From Paraconiothyrium sp. Pb-2020 (lineage: Eukaryota > Ascomycota > Dothideomycetes > Pleosporales > Didymosphaeriaceae), in the NCBI GenBank assembly GCA_022419385.1, contig JAJUBI010000007.1, positions 3,381,768-3,445,767 on the forward strand: 64,000 nucleotides of DNA, read 5' to 3'. Positions 12,606-23,720 of this stretch are shown here, piece after piece. The position numbers and the translations under genes were made by a program. How positions within the stretch are numbered: the stretch's first letter is position 1; the number at the start of each line of letters is the position of its first letter. The notes under the pieces are model-generated. The model did not search any database. It worked only from the letters and a program-made list of their open reading frames with translations, and was not told where the DNA came from.

Positions 12606-14363
12606 GGCAATTCGATTGAGACAAAGAAGCTTGGATCAGAACAATTGGGTGCAAGGATATAGAATGGAAAACTGTTGTGAACAGTGCTCAGATACTGTGT
12701 GCGGTACACTGATGGGGCGTAGTGTAATTTTATATCGCCGTACTACTTTCTTGGTCTCTGTAACCTTTCCTGTATGCTATGTATCTACATACAGACCGCC
12801 TGCCAATTCATTCGTGCACACACAGTCGTACGTGAGCTGACCTTTCCTGACCCGTCCATCATCTGTCACAGCTCTTCACTGCCATTGCCACCTCCCCCTC
12901 TTATCGTCCGATCCCGCACGTACTGGTTCACATCAAGGCTACTAGCCACCTTCCCTCACAACATGCCCTCATCCTACGCAACAGAGTCAGCCGTCGCATC
13001 TGCAGAGCCACCCTTTGACCCTACGGCAAGACCATGCCGAACACCAGAACTCAACATGGTTCCTCTCGAGACTTCCCGCAGCATCTGCAACGCGGTCATG
13101 CTTCTAGACCTCAGCATCAACGACCGATACAGGCATATGCAGCCAATAGTTAGACCATCTCGGTCGGTCTGACGCAGCGCGTAGGTTGCATTTCCAAAGT
13201 CCAACATCTATGATCCTATAGAGCGTTTAGTCCTTGAGAACAATAAAATACCCAAAGATTTCTTACATAAAGTCCTATGAGTTGTGACTCTATCCCATGC
13301 TCTTGCACTCGCAATCCTTCAATCATCCTTCAAATCCTTCCATGTCCGATAACGATGTTTATGTCGTACGAGACTAGGATGATCTTTGAGCGCATACTAG
13401 TGTCTCAAGACAAATCCTGAGTCCTAAATCAAAACTCTAATCCTTCGACTATCCCAAAATGCAAGTACAACTTTATGGAGATTTCAAGACCCTGTTCATA
13501 TGAGTAAGCTCATACGACCTCTATCGGCACTTTTATCACGTGCTGTTAGGTAAAATGCATGGAGATAGCATTCGTGTGACTTGTCGGTATTCTTTTGAGT
13601 GGCAATGCCTAGGAAGGAACCGTGATCCAAGAGTAAGCTTGTAAGCTAGAATGGAAAGGATCTGCAATATTCATCTTGCCTTCTTTACGTACGAAGTCCT
13701 CCGTACCCAATTTGAATGATGGATATTGGACACTCCCGAGCTGCGGGGTTGCAGCTGACGCCCCGCGTTCCTTCCAAAGAACGGTGGCTCGGGCCGAAGC
13801 TAACGTTCCCGTCGCCTTAGACGCTTGCATACCCCGGTTGAATTAGACTGGGGGTGTACATGCAACCGCTCAGAGTCAGCTCACAGGCCCACTTTATGTC
13901 CTCCAACCAACTTTCCGAAATATTACCTGCGGGTAGCTCAACCAGGGTGAAAGTATCTACAGTATGCAGAAATAGTCTCCAATAACCCTGGCTTCACCCC
14001 CACGCATTTCCCGTAAAGGTGCTAACTATCAGTGGAAAAGATAAGACGGAGATGTCACAGAGAGCGAATAGCCTCGCTTTTCAGGGTAAGCATCAGTGTC
14101 AGCCGTCACTTGCAACCGAGTTATCGTTAGGATTTCCATCGCTACCGGATGGTCTTTTGACGGCGACAGGGTTTTACATATTTGATGAAACAATACATAC
14201 ACGTAATAATGAGCGTTTGATTATCCATAATGTCAAGACCTTTAGATCTAAGGTTTTCAAGAACTGCCTAAGTCCCAGGGCGCCCCTACATATACGGGTT
14301 CGAGGAACTCAAGCGCTTACTGGCCGATGTTGTGATACAGCGTTGGGATCCCGCATCAACGGT
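12606..14363. other. Intergenic region upstream of the PKS
   Basis: About 1.76 kb containing the PKS promoter (minus strand) and the 3' flank of the P450. A 132-codon plus frame (12774-13172) and a 73-codon minus frame (13609-13830) occur, but I recognise no domain in either. The stretch around 13200-13560 is AT-rich, which may mark decayed sequence. Confidence 0.55.
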
Positions 14364-16090
14364 TTATACTTCCGCATTCCTGTGGTACGCTTCGCTTTGG
14401 GTTCCACGAGGAATCAACTTGATCTTCAAGGGTGTCGGCTTGAAGATCAAAAAAGCCTTCTGGTCAGTCCATGTGGACTCTGGTTTGTCGAGCATCTCTA
14501 TATCATATTTGAAGAGTAGGCGTGCAAACGTTACGCGTGCTTCACCGAGATACAGCTTGCTGCCGATACAGTTTCGTGGGCCAACCTGCAATAACAGTCA
14601 AATCAAAACGAATTGCCTCATAAAACAATAAAAGATACGCACGGAAAATGGCTTGCTAGCTTCGAGGTTATCGTGCCGGAAGCGCTCGTCGAAGTGATTG
14701 TGGGATTCGTCCAACCATCGTTCTGGATGGAAGCTATGAGGGTCGTTGAAGTGTGTCTTGTCTGTTTGTATAGCCTGAGGGCTGATTCCAATGATCGCCT
14801 GAAGCTGGAAGTTAGCCCGTGGGAAGTATTTTGATTTTGGCAGAACTTTGTGGGTATACTCACCCCACCGGGAATCCATTTACCCGCGATGGTCATACCC
14901 TCTGCAGGCACCACTCTTGGCAAAGGAGAAGGCGTTGGATGGTGCATTCTAAGGCCCTCATTGATCACAGCGTTGAGGTATGGCAACTCGAGGGTCGAGC
15001 CGACATCGATCTCTGCTTCATGATGAAATGACGCTCGCACCTCCTTTGTAAGGCGATCGACAGTACTCAGATTCCGGAGCAAGAAGTAGGTGGTGGCGGA
15101 CAATGCCACGGTGGAGACCTCGCAACCTGCGATGATCATGGCGAGTGTATTGCCATCAAGCTCGCTCCGCGTAATACCCTTTTCCTTACCTTCGTTGACG
15201 TTGCCAAGGACAGGAGTGAGAAAATCCCATCGTTCGCTTTCAAGACTGCCTTGGTGCAATCTCTCAGTGATGCTTTCGGTGACGTACCTCCAATTCTTTG
15301 CCCTTCGCTTCCTGGTCACACTCAGGAACAAGACGCCGAAGACAAGTTCAAGCGGATGGAAGCGCGCAAGGCTAGTCCGTAAGGAGCCGAAACTGACGCC
15401 CATCCAGAAAGCATCAAGCCACGAGTGCTCATTCTCGTCCTCGAGGCCGTGAAAAGATTTGCCGATCGACAAGTCGCCGATGATGTCGAGCGAGAGGTAT
15501 CCGTAGAATTTGGTAATATCCAGGTTCGTGCTCTTTTGCAGCTCTCGCTCCAAGCGCTCCATGAAGAGATTCGCGTACTTCTGGATGATCGGGTTCTGCT
15601 GACGCAGCGCTTTATCAGAAAATGCATTGGCCAACGTCCTACGCATTCTCTGATGGGTTGCTCCCTGAGCAGTGAAAAGTGTATCAGCACCATTTAAAGG
15701 AGGCGTAAAACTTAACGGATCTTTAGGCAATTGCGGTTTGGCTTGATAAATATCTTTCCAGGCGTCTGGCTCTGTCGTTGCCAGTTCATCCGGAGCAATT
15801 CGAACGATGCTTCCATATTGTTCATGGAGGTCTATCACGTATCTGTACATCTTCCCCTGGAAATGGGACCTGATCAGTGGAAGCCTCGAGAACTTGGCGA
15901 GGAAGGGTCCCGGAAACTCTCGAAGAGGATGGAAATAGACATTGTACAACGTCCTCCACACAAAGTACTTTCTCGCTCGTTAGCTTCCATCATCTACCTG
16001 AGATAGGGTAAGGGTCATACACACCGTGAACACTAAACAAGATGCAAATGCCAGAACTGCTACACTATCTAGACCAAAGATGTATTTCAT
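14364..16090 (-). CDS. Cytochrome P450 monooxygenase (cluster tailoring)
   Basis: Microsomal class II fungal P450 of 515 residues. Exons 16090-16025, 15967-14864, 14798-14643 and 14585-14364 are all joined in phase 0 (introns 57, 65, 57 bp). Exon 1 encodes a short N-terminal membrane anchor (KYIFGLDSVAVLAFASCLVF), followed by the proline-rich hinge VYFHPLREFPGPFL. The I-helix reads AGCEVS, a variant of the usual AGxDT. ExxR appears as EGLRM, then the PERW motif, and the heme loop FSVGPRNCIG with Cys448 as thiolate ligand. It is minus strand like the PKS and divergent from the methyltransferase, so it probably oxidises the polyketide. Exon 1 is the least certain part: its acceptor (AAAG after a CTAAC branch) was chosen because it avoids an in-frame TAA. 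Confidence 0.9.
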
Positions 16091-16652
16091 GGTTGATGTG
16101 CTGCGCTACAACACCCAGAATTGCAAGACAAGAGATGCCCCAATGAAGGAGGAAACGCAATGTTGGCGTGGTCGCGTGGGCCTGCCAGCTTTCCGGAAAA
16201 CTTAGGTCCCTTGCTACGATAAGTGATAATCTCAGAAAAACGATCGATGATCGACATCTTACCCATGGTCAGATGATCGCTGAGTCAAAGAGACGTGTCT
16301 GGAACACATACCCTCAACGCCGGTGAGCTCTTGCATGGCACCCAAGACTTTCAACATCCATGATGATTCGCTTTCGAGAACCCCGCATCTGTCAAGGTAT
16401 TTCAGAGCATTGATAAGGATTTTAAAGGATTCGGAGGATTTAAACCTAGAAGTGTGACCCCGGCCGACGCGTGCCGTGCTGGCTATTGTTAATTAAGGTG
16501 TTTTTGTGGGTCATTTCCTACGAAGCGTACCACAAGTTCAACAATGTCAGCACAGAAAAAACTCTCGCTGTGAAGATAAAGAATTCAGATTTTCCTGTGT
16601 AGTTGAAAGCAAGTGAAGCAACTCTACTTACAGTTCTCGTCAATTCGTAACC
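16091..16652. promoter_or_regulatory. Shared divergent promoter region of P450 and methyltransferase
   Basis: 562 bp separate the start codons of the minus-strand P450 and the plus-strand methyltransferase, so both genes must be driven from here. No clear TATA box. Two GC-rich patches (around 16460-16475, CCGGCCGACGCG) could be Zn2Cys6 half-sites, but that is only a guess. Confidence 0.55.
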
Positions 16653-17557
16653 ATGGCCGATTCCCAAGTTCCAAAAAATACCAATGAGCTGCCAGAGACG
16701 GACAACTTGGCTATTGGATTCAAGAAGGAGATTATTCTTGATCAAAGGTCTCGCACTCTGATCGAGAGTTACTGTAAATTGCCCTCAGAACAGGTGGAGC
16801 CCCATCTCTACGCCGTAGTAGGTCGCTCTGATGTGCGAGAGTCTTGCATGTTACAGCCCAGCTTACTGTTCAGTAGCGCGAAAAAGCATGGAAGGTCTTT
16901 CCCTGGCCATGTGTGGGCATGTGGTCCTTCGTGGTTCCCACGATCAATACACTGCCTCAGTACTCCAGCATCATCAGCCGGGTCAAAGAAGGCGATCAGA
17001 GCATTCTCGACCTTGGTTGTGCTCTTGGTCAAGATGTTAGGCAAATGATCGCCGATGGAGTACCCGACCACCTCGTGTATGCAGTTGAGCTTGAGGCAGG
17101 CTTTATAGAATTGGGGTATGACTTGTTTCTCGACCGTGATACGCTCAAGTCACACTTCATTTCGACAGACGTGCTCGAAAAGTCGGGCCCCTGCGCGAAA
17201 CTGGCAGCATGGGACGGTAAGATCGACATCATCTACAACGGCCGTTTCTTGCATTGTTTCGGCCGAGATGACGGACTTTTGGTCGCTATCCGTATGACGA
17301 AATTGCTAAGCAATCGGTCCGGTTCTGTCATCGTTGGTGAATGCTTGGGGGGCAACATTGACCGAGAGGTAGTCGCTCCAGTTGGCAAGCTCCACCTGTA
17401 CAGTGTTGAATCATTCGAGGAAATGTGGGCCCAGGCTGCAGAGAAAACGAAAGTGGAGTTCAAGGTTGATGTACAAGTCCAACCCGCAGGTCAGGCGCAG
17501 ATGGCTCACTTTGGTGAAGACGTGGTCAGCTTAGTCTTCTGGGTGGAGAGATTGTGA
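16653..17557 (+). CDS. SAM-dependent methyltransferase, AusD/Trt5-like
   Basis: Class I methyltransferase of 281 residues in two exons (16653-16817 and 16877-17557; 59-bp intron, GCTTAC branch, phase 0). SAM-binding motif I is ILDLGCALGQD, followed by the family-typical AVELEAGFIELGYDLFLDRD and the later VGECLGGNIDRE. The N-terminal REKAWKVFPWPCVG just after the intron also matches the group that includes AusD and Trt5, the carboxyl-methylating enzymes of fungal meroterpenoid clusters (established for those homologues). Methylation of an acid or hydroxyl group on the polyketide is therefore likely. It is not a C-methylating CMeT domain, so it does not obviously replace the domain missing from the PKS. 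Divergent from the P450. Confidence 0.88.
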
Positions 17558-18176
17558 GCAGGTGGCATTGGACGTTTGGAATGTGATGAGTCCTAGAGCT
17601 TGATAACTCGCGTGAACAACATGCTGTAATGCGTAGAGCTTAGAAGTATGCATGGTGTGGTCTGCTTCAGTGATAGTGTTGTTACAAAGATAGTAGCTCC
17701 CAGTGGCGCAGATAAGAGGGCACTGGTGCCGACGGTGCCGCGCCAAGTCCGCGGGGTAGTACTTGGTACTCTGCGCTCGGTAACCAAAGCAATCTAGCAA
17801 GGGTGTTACAAGCCTATGATCAAACTATGGAACGCGCGTACAGAGCTCAAGTGCCTGAATAAGGCCTCTAGCGCTCCCATCCCGCTTGCATTCATCTTAT
17901 CATCTGGTCACTCACATCCCTGTCCGCATACGCATCGGTTCCCCCGCTGCTCTCGCCCTACATTTAGGGCTGCACCGAGTACTGGCAGGCTCCTTTGCAA
18001 GGATCGCAAGTTACGAGAGACGCTCATGCAGGCTGACTACCAGCCTCCGCATCACTTTTCCCACATGCACTGCGAGCCTCCGCATCACTCCTCTCACATG
18101 CACTGCTAGCAATTGCACGCCAACCTCGAGTAAGAACTTCGTCAGCTTAGTGTCTTTCAAGTAGGCAAGACTTTCG
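17558..18176. other. Intergenic region with a short imperfect tandem repeat
   Basis: About 620 bp between methyltransferase and reductase; no gene seen. Contains a 33-bp-period duplication at 18043-18106 (listed separately). Confidence 0.6.
18043..18106. repeat. Two-copy imperfect tandem repeat, 33-bp period
   Basis: A 31-bp unit beginning GCCTCCGCATCACT occurs at 18043-18073 and again at 18076-18106 with three mismatches in the centre (TTTTCC versus CCTCTC). It lies about 70 bp upstream of the reductase start codon. Function, if any, unknown. Confidence 0.7.
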
Positions 18177-19176
18177 ATGCAAAGTAACTCGCTTAGAGGC
18201 ATTGAAGTAACGCAGCTGCAGAGGAAGCAATTACGCCCTATGTTACATGCCGTCACCGTAGCTCAGGCTACGGATGTCAACGAATCCATAAAAATCCTTC
18301 GGCTAGACTTTCGCGATGCTGCGAAGGGCGCGCATGTCAGTGTTGTATCTCTATTTGGCTCTACTGGCACTGACGTATCCAAGTTTCATCCAGGTCAACG
18401 GCTTATTCTTCATCTGGACGGCTCAGAAGTTTTAAGAGGATTTGCTATCATATCCGCACCAATCGTGGCATTGGCAGCTCAAGGTGTTGCGACAGGGTCT
18501 CAGCCGCACGTTGATATCATCATTCAGAATGCGCCTACCATACAGACACGACCGCGGGCAAACGTCTCTTTGTCCGTCGGCACGCAGCTGAACATCTCTT
18601 TCGGGGAAAGTTTCCTATCGATACTAGACAGCGTGGGCACCACTCCTATAACTAGAATTGTTTTCATCGCTGGAGGTGTAGGTGTGAGGTAAGTCCGCCG
18701 AACCAGCTAAGTCAGCATATGACTGACAAACTTCGAGTCCGCTCATATCTCTTTTGTCCCATATCCTCGGAAAAAATACACTGCCACAGGAAATCCACTT
18801 TTTGTATGCCTGTAGTGTCAAAGGATACTACGATATCTCACATGTGCTCGGACTTGAGAGACTACTAAACATCAGCAATGTACACGCGAGGAGATTCTAT
18901 CTCTACCTTTTCTTTAGTAGCCATGCAAGTAGGACGTTGATGGAAGCTGCGGTGCCGCGGCAGAGATTCGAACCACGAGTTATGATGGGCACAGATGTTC
19001 TAGACTTATTCACAAAGGTCGAGCCAAAGCATACAACAGTATGCTATGTTGCTGGACCTCCCAAGATGACAAGTTATTTCGTAAAACTACTTCAACAGGA
19101 GGTCGGAATGGACTCCAGCAGAGTGCTCTACGAGGAGTATGAAAGTGAGGTCTCACAGGTACATACGGAAATCTAG
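18177..19176 (+). CDS. Ferredoxin-reductase-fold FAD/NAD(P) oxidoreductase (OXNAD1-like)
   Basis: Predicted flavin-dependent NAD(P)H oxidoreductase of 316 residues; exons 18177-18688 and 18738-19176, 49-bp intron with a CTGAC branch. N-terminal beta-barrel with the flavin-binding stretch RGFAIISAP (the RxYS-type position), then the nucleotide-binding motif IVFIAGGVGVSPLISLLSHI spanning the splice junction, and the C-terminal CYVAGPPKM and YEEYE elements typical of ferredoxin reductase-like proteins. An alternative ATG lies at MLHAVTVAQ (codon 22). The enzyme could reduce a cluster intermediate or supply electrons to the P450; both are inference from position. The family is common outside clusters too, so membership is not certain. 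Confidence 0.82.
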
Positions 19177-19409
19177 GCTGTTGTAGACTTAAGGTTTAGA
19201 GTTGTTGTTCGCTAAAAACACGACATAACCAGAGCTGATTGCGTGATAATACCGCGACTTGGTTGTCGTAAGAATCCGCTGGAGTATTTACCGACTTTTT
19301 AGGAATCCGCGCGCCCCACCTCCGAACAGCTCGATCCTTCCACAGATTAGCGCGTCAGGGAGTGCATGTTCCAAAACACGGGCGTCAGCATTCACGAGGC
19401 CTGCGTGCA

Positions 19410-19417
19410 TATAAAAA
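19410..19417 (+). promoter_or_regulatory. Possible TATA box of the downstream hydrolase
   Basis: TATAAAAA lies 62-69 bp upstream of the ATG at 19479, a usual spacing for fungal genes. Sequence match only. Confidence 0.35.
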
Positions 19418-19478
19418 TTGACGGTGCCGACCATCCCTTCTCTCTCGCGCGTAATTGTTTCGACCATCCTGAGTAACC

Positions 19479-20547
19479 ATGTCGTCCTTACCACCGATAC
19501 CTCAGTTGCCAGATCCATTTGCGCCTCTCTTCGTTACCGATGTTTTCACCTACAAGACAGTTCAGGACACGCCAATTCAAACCGATGTCCATATTCCCAA
19601 GGACGTCGAACCTGGTCAAAATCTACCCATTCTTCTGCTTATGCATGGAGGAAGTCTGGTACGCTTCGTCGTCTATCACTTTCCTACGACACAGCATCTT
19701 GCTTGACCATTCAGGCACCAACGTTTCTAGCATTTCCAGACTGACATCTTTTTCTCAGATTGCCGGCCATCGAAGAATGTGGCCATTACTCTGTGGACCC
19801 TGGCTGCCCACCTTCGCCGCCCAGCACAAGGCCATCGTAATCGTACCCGACTACCGCTTAGCGCCCGAGACGAAAACGCCCGAGATCCTAGCAGACCTTG
19901 TATCCTTCTGGGAATGGGTCCACGGAGTTTTCCCCGCGCTGCTCCAGCAGAAGCGCAGTGTGACCCCTGACCTGTCCAAGCTAGCCATTCGCGGTGAGAG
20001 TGCTGGGGGGTGGTGCGCGTTGCACTTGTCATTGCGCTATCCACAACAGATCCGAGCCTCTATTTTGGCGTGGCCTATGGTTGACACAGAGAGTGATTGG
20101 TTCAGGGTTGGTAGTGGCGACAAGAGTGTATTGGGCATGCCGCCTTTTCCTAAAGATCAGACTGAGAAGTATTTGGCTAGCATGGACATGGATGCAGTGA
20201 CAATCCAAGGAGGGCCTGAACGTTTTCCTATCGCCCTAGGTGGTATGCAGCATGGATTCGCACACACCATGTGGGGGAATAGCGAGGAGACGTTCGTGCT
20301 TCGAGCACTGGAGAGAGGAGGCGAAAAGTTACCGAGTTTCATGTGGATATCGCATGGAGCAGACGACACGGCTGTTCCTCTCGAGCAAAGCGAAAAGCTG
20401 GCACGTTTGATCAAGATGAGTAGTGCGGGTACGTTTGTACGGTTTGACGTGAAGCCGGGAGACCACGGCTTCGATAATCTTGTGCCATTTGAGGAGGAGT
20501 GGCTTCAAGAAGCGCTGAAGCAGGTCGCTGCGGCGTGGCTATCTTGA
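19479..20547 (+). CDS. Alpha/beta-hydrolase fold esterase
   Basis: Carboxylesterase/lipase-type hydrolase (hormone-sensitive-lipase-like) of 322 residues in two exons (19479-19658 and 19759-20547; 100-bp phase-0 intron). The oxyanion-hole segment MHGGSL-IAGHR spans the junction, which supports the splice choice. Further motifs: VPDYRLAPE, nucleophile elbow GESAGG, acid residue in HGADDTAVP and catalytic His in PGDHGFD, completing the Ser-Asp-His triad. No signal peptide, so cytosolic. It is the last gene of the co-directional methyltransferase-reductase-hydrolase block and may hydrolyse or lactonise the polyketide product; substrate unknown. It is separate from the hydrolase domain fused to the PKS. 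Confidence 0.87.
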
Positions 20548-21264
20548 CTAGGCCTGAAGCATAGTAGCGTATAGAGGCCCTTACTGGTCAATAAGACGCG
20601 GGCCAGTTGGCATGTTGAGGGAGCTGCTGGTTTTCGCACCCAGTTTGGCTCGCTCGTTTTTGTGCGCGAAAAGACTTGATGGGATGCAGAGCTCAACGCC
20701 TGCAGAGCTGTCGCTGGGCCCTTCCGACGCTCGTTAGGGATCTTTTGAGCTAATTCCGTGATGTTTGTGCAATGTCAGACTAGTAACATTCGGGTATTTT
20801 ATGGAGAACTTGACTCCGATCGACAAGATGAAGTTATAATTAGATGACCTGGATGATAGTAAGCTACAGTCTCCCCCCGGCTCGGAAGCGTAGTGTCGGA
20901 TATGTGTACGAAGGATCTCCAGGGTGGCAGTGGCCACATCTATATAAATCTAGTTGTTCCCTGGAGCCTACTTCGTGCTGTCCAAACACATTATCCTCCT
21001 CACAGTGCCACGCCTTTCCGCAGGACTTGTCGTCACACCATCAACTCTGCCACAGCAAGCCTATCTGCAAGAGCCCCTTCGTGTAGCTATTCTTAGCTAA
21101 CGGGTATACACAAGCTGTATCTAACCGTGTCTAACGCCCTTACCCAATATCTAGGCAAGAAGTCACGATCCGGCATTTCCAAAACCACGTAGGGGCTTCC
21201 TCTACCCCCAATCGTTCATTTGCTCGGCCATTCCCTCTAACCTGGAAGAGATCAAGCCGTCGCG
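20548..21264. other. Intergenic region, right edge of the polyketide cluster
   Basis: About 720 bp with no recognised gene. Past this point gene content turns to housekeeping-type proteins, so I place the cluster boundary here. Confidence 0.55.
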
Positions 21265-22149
21265 ATGTCCCATTCCACCCCTACAAGCTCTAACAATGCC
21301 GCGACACCTCCACCACTGCCTCCACTCGACACGACCATCTTCAATCCATCGCTATTTACTCGCATCCTACGCTTCTGGTTTGCGGACCTTCCCGAGGGCG
21401 CCACAGCAGCAAGTCCCCAGCTCCTCTCCAAATGGTTCGGCCGCGTAGATCCAAACAGCAAAGCTTCATTCGATGCCTCCTGCAGGGACCTGAGCGCGGA
21501 AGCCCTCGCATCCATCGGCCCTGACCGCCTTCACCTCCCTCCTATCCAAGACTACGCATCAGAGCGAGCTCTCGCGCCCGACATCTCAGCACCCTTCCGC
21601 GACGCAATCCAACGCTGCAGCAACCACGATGACAGCAACAGTAGCACGTTACCCCCTGCAGAAACAGCTCTGGCGATGATGCTCCTCCTAGACCAACTCC
21701 CCCGCAACACCTTCCGCAAACCCGCCTCGCAGCGCGTCGTCTACGCCCACTACGACCGCCTCGCGCGCGCGCTGCTGTACTGCGTCTTACACCCTCACGC
21801 CCCCGACGACAGCTTCTCCGTCTACGGGCTAGACCGCAGCTCCGCCTTCAAGCACGCCCCTGTGTATGGCTGCTTCTTCTACATCGCACTGCAGCACTCC
21901 GCAAGCGCTTGAAGACCACGATGAGTTTGACCGCAGGGCGCTGCAGCAGCTAAAAGACATCAGAGACGGGGATGGAGCAGCTGAGAAGTTCATCAAGTTT
22001 GGGATGCAGGCTGAGCAGCAGCACAGAGCTTTGCTTGAGAGGTTTGGGAGGTATCCTTATCGGAATGGGGGGCTTGGGCGCGAGTCTACCGTGGAGGAGG
22101 AGGAGTATCTTAGGGAGGGGGTGAGACTTTTGGGACTGGTTTTTCGTAG
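21265..22149 (+). pseudogene. DUF924 protein with two apparent single-base indels
   Basis: Homologue of the DUF924 family (bacterial and fungal, unknown function, all-helical). Frame 1 runs from ATG 21265 through RILRFWFADLP, LLLDQLPRNTFR and CFFYIALQHS. It hits a stop after position 21900 unless the extra C near 21902 is removed; then HSEALEDHDEF follows, as in the family, and continues to FGRYPYRN and LGREST. A second missing G in the run at 22117-22121 would restore REGGETFG before a TAG at 22147-22149, matching the usual family C-terminus. Read as given, the last frame instead runs into a T32 tract. No transfer or domain loss is seen. Two indels each fixable by one base in a conserved protein point to sequencing error as much as to pseudogenisation. 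Confidence 0.75.
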
Positions 22150-22150
22150 C

Positions 22151-22151
<1 letters not shown>

Positions 22152-22183
<32 letters not shown>
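22152..22183 (+). repeat. T32 homopolymer
   Basis: Thirty-two uninterrupted T residues immediately after the DUF924 gene. Homopolymers of this length are unstable and hard to assemble, so the exact length is unreliable. Confidence 0.9.
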
Positions 22184-22184
<1 letters not shown>

Positions 22185-23720
22185 GGTATATATGGCTGTG
22201 TTGCATGTGCTGGTGTGAGGGCTATGAGATATCCCGTCAATTCGGTAGAACGTTGGTATCAAGTCGCAGTAGCTCTTTAAAAACATGCTTCGCATGCTGC
22301 GCATCGCGTGGTTCAGCCTGCGATGCTGGTTCCCTATAAACTACCTATGGTAGGTAATTGGCATACTATAATAGAAAAAAACCTCTCTACATCATAGTAG
22401 GTCTTCTCCACGCAAAAGAAACACTATACAAAACCGTTATCTAGTAACTTTCAAGATCATACTATGACCCAGCTAATTACAAGACTTCTCCGTCCTTAGA
22501 TGCGTGAGTTGGAGCATAGGAATAGCATACCACCATCGTCCAATATTCTCTCATCAACGCCACGCCAACACCCATCCCAACACCCATGTGGCATTCTAGC
22601 TATACCTCACGCGTAGAACCTCTGCCTAGCGCTCGGAGCTGAAGTAATTGGGTTGTACTTTCTCGGTGCAGCACCTCGTGAATTCCCAAGCAACTCCAGT
22701 GCAAGAAATCCAACATATCCTTTACCATGACCAGCCTTGACCTCTTAGTACAGCTGCTTCACCATCTAGCACACCTATCCACCATGTGACACCTTGACCG
22801 TAACCACTCATGCTAGAAAAGTGTAGCTCTGTCGTCTAGGTGACGATATATATCAGGGTAGAGAAGCTGGTTTTGCTGTTGATACACTACACAGCGGGCG
22901 CTATCTTCTGGGTTGATTCAGCTGGCGCGGTGTATGGGGGTATGAGGCATGTTGAATCATGTACTAATTCCATCTCTTTTACTACGTAGGATGAACATCT
23001 CTCTCACCTCCATGCTGGGCGCTTCAAAGAATGGACTGTACCCGTATATCCTCCTCTTCGACATCGAGGCTGAAAAACGGTGGCTCGAATTACAAACTTC
23101 TGTCTCCGCATTCCGGGAGACTTGGATATGTGAGGATGGGCTGTGAAGTCGAGGACTACCTAGCTGATAGCTCGAGCTGGAAAGCCGGGCTAACAGATGG
23201 GTGTCTGAGTAAGGTCCAGCATGCCAGCATACGATCTTGCGGTGATGTTTTGTTATAGCAAGGAATAGGTGCGTCTTGGTTGGAGTTGTATCCATATCTT
23301 TGCAATCAAGTAAAATCGACCGTTTGGCCCTTCAAGATGCCAAGCAAAGCGGTTGTCGATGGGTGCGATAGTCGTCGCGAAGAGATGACAGAGTCGAGCT
23401 GTGGAGTGGGCGCAACTTCAAGAACAGCGGTTCAAAACTATTAGTCGAGGTAAACGCCATCGATGGTGTCCGCTGCTACACGCTGCTCATTGGTGGTATC
23501 TCTCGCGGTAATATAGATGCGTCTCCACATAGCAGCAGCTCTTCCCGTCCTCTGTCGCGTCTCTAAGCCGTTGATACCGCTGTTGTCCCTCGCTCAACCC
23601 ATATACCCTCAATTACACTTTAATGCCCAAGTAATTCTACCAACGCCGATGCCATGCCCAAAAACGCCACGCCAATGTCAATAATACACTGCCTTTATCG
23701 CCCAGGTGCTGAAGCACGCA
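22184..23720. other. Intergenic region, AT-rich, nothing recognised
   Basis: About 1.5 kb without a supported gene. Short plus-strand frames around 22949-23260 lack any recognisable domain. Much of 22340-22880 is AT-rich, as in decayed intergenic sequence. Confidence 0.6.

Noticed and set aside
14019..14519. 166-codon plus-strand open frame
   Set aside because: Its 3' part is antisense to the last P450 exon, and the 5' part has no domain.
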